A stretch of DNA of 5,077 nt, taken from NCBI GenBank assembly GCA_937891325.1, contig CALAFU010000265.1:1-5077 (forward strand), given 5' to 3'. Positions 5,000-5,077 of the stretch are shown here, in pieces; position 1 is the first letter of the stretch; every line of letters begins with the position of its first letter. Below the pieces are notes generated by a model, which saw only the letters and a program-made list of their open reading frames with translations, was not told the DNA's origin and ran no database searches. This DNA is from an uncultured Candidatus Melainabacteria bacterium (GTDB lineage: Bacteria > Cyanobacteriota > Vampirovibrionia > Gastranaerophilales > Gastranaerophilaceae). The translations under genes and the position numbers were made by a program.

Positions 5000-5077
5000 A
5001 TGGCTGAAATTATTGACAATAAAGCCCTTCAATTTTGGGGGGGGGGGGGTAAACGCTAGTAATAACGCGACTTTTAG
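5000..5077 (+). CDS. Start of an unrecognised gene, frame broken by a 13-G run, 3' end outside window
   Basis: ATG 5000 has a near-consensus promoter and an ideal ribosome site, so it is a real gene start. The frame encodes MAEIIDNKALQFW, then reaches 13 consecutive G. As written it continues GGGGKR and stops at TAG 5057-5059, a 19-residue product. With 12 G the reading becomes W-GGG-VNASNNATF and stays open to the window edge; 11 or 14 G give an immediate TAA. The Asn/Ser/Thr-rich continuation fits the style of the other proteins here, so I infer that the 12-G frame is the functional one. Either the gene is phase-variable and this copy is off, or the tract length was misread. I do not recognise the product. 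No signal peptide is visible in the first residues. Confidence 0.6.
5037..5049 (+). repeat. Homopolymer of 13 G inside an open reading frame
   Basis: Thirteen uninterrupted G follow TTTT and precede TAAACG. No other G or C run of comparable length occurs in this AT-rich window. Position 37 nt after the start codon is typical of slippage-prone contingency tracts such as those in Campylobacter. The nearness of the window end leaves a sequencing or assembly artefact possible. Confidence 0.9.

Overview
The window is AT-rich (about one-third G+C, judged by eye) bacterial DNA with compact gene spacing, ordinary Shine-Dalgarno sites and sigma-70-like promoters. The rightmost gene and the leftmost protein, which has an N-terminal SASQAR motif and a coiled coil, remind me of gut-associated Gastranaerophilales (Melainabacteria/Vampirovibrionia, the non-photosynthetic relatives of Cyanobacteria). 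That assignment comes from memory of protein style and codon use, not from a database search, and should be treated as about even odds.

Layout, left to right. (1) Positions 1-529, minus strand: the N-terminal 176 residues of an unrecognised protein that runs off the left edge. Its 153-nt upstream region holds a good promoter overlaid by two inverted repeats. (2) Positions 683-1579, minus strand: a complete era gene, the Ras-like GTPase with a KH domain that acts in 30S ribosome maturation. (3) A 122-nt divergent spacer (1580-1701) carries -10 elements in both directions. (4) Positions 1702-3762, plus strand: a large secreted and membrane-anchored protein with signal peptide, AMIN-like beta domain, Gln-rich linker, one transmembrane helix, a duplicated ISK..FDE motif, a 61-residue acidic tract and a C-terminal domain resembling FliO. 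Its true start is the GTG at 1702, not the upstream ATG. (5) Positions 3769-4905, plus strand, only 6 nt downstream: a family 1 ABC solute-binding protein with a lipoprotein-like N-terminus and no clear ribosome site, so probably co-transcribed and translationally coupled. (6) From 4947: a near-consensus promoter, a strong ribosome site and an ATG at 5000 open a new gene. Within 13 codons it meets an uninterrupted run of 13 G.

The most notable observations are two. The 13-G run lies inside the first codons of a well-signalled gene: as written the frame stops after 19 codons, whereas one G fewer leaves it open to the window end. This is what a phase-variable switch looks like, but a sequencing or assembly error at a contig end would look the same. 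The second is the multidomain AMIN-like/FliO-like protein with its odd topology signals, linked to a sugar-type binding protein that has no transporter genes beside it. No tRNA, rRNA, CRISPR, insertion sequence or convincing intrinsic terminator was found.
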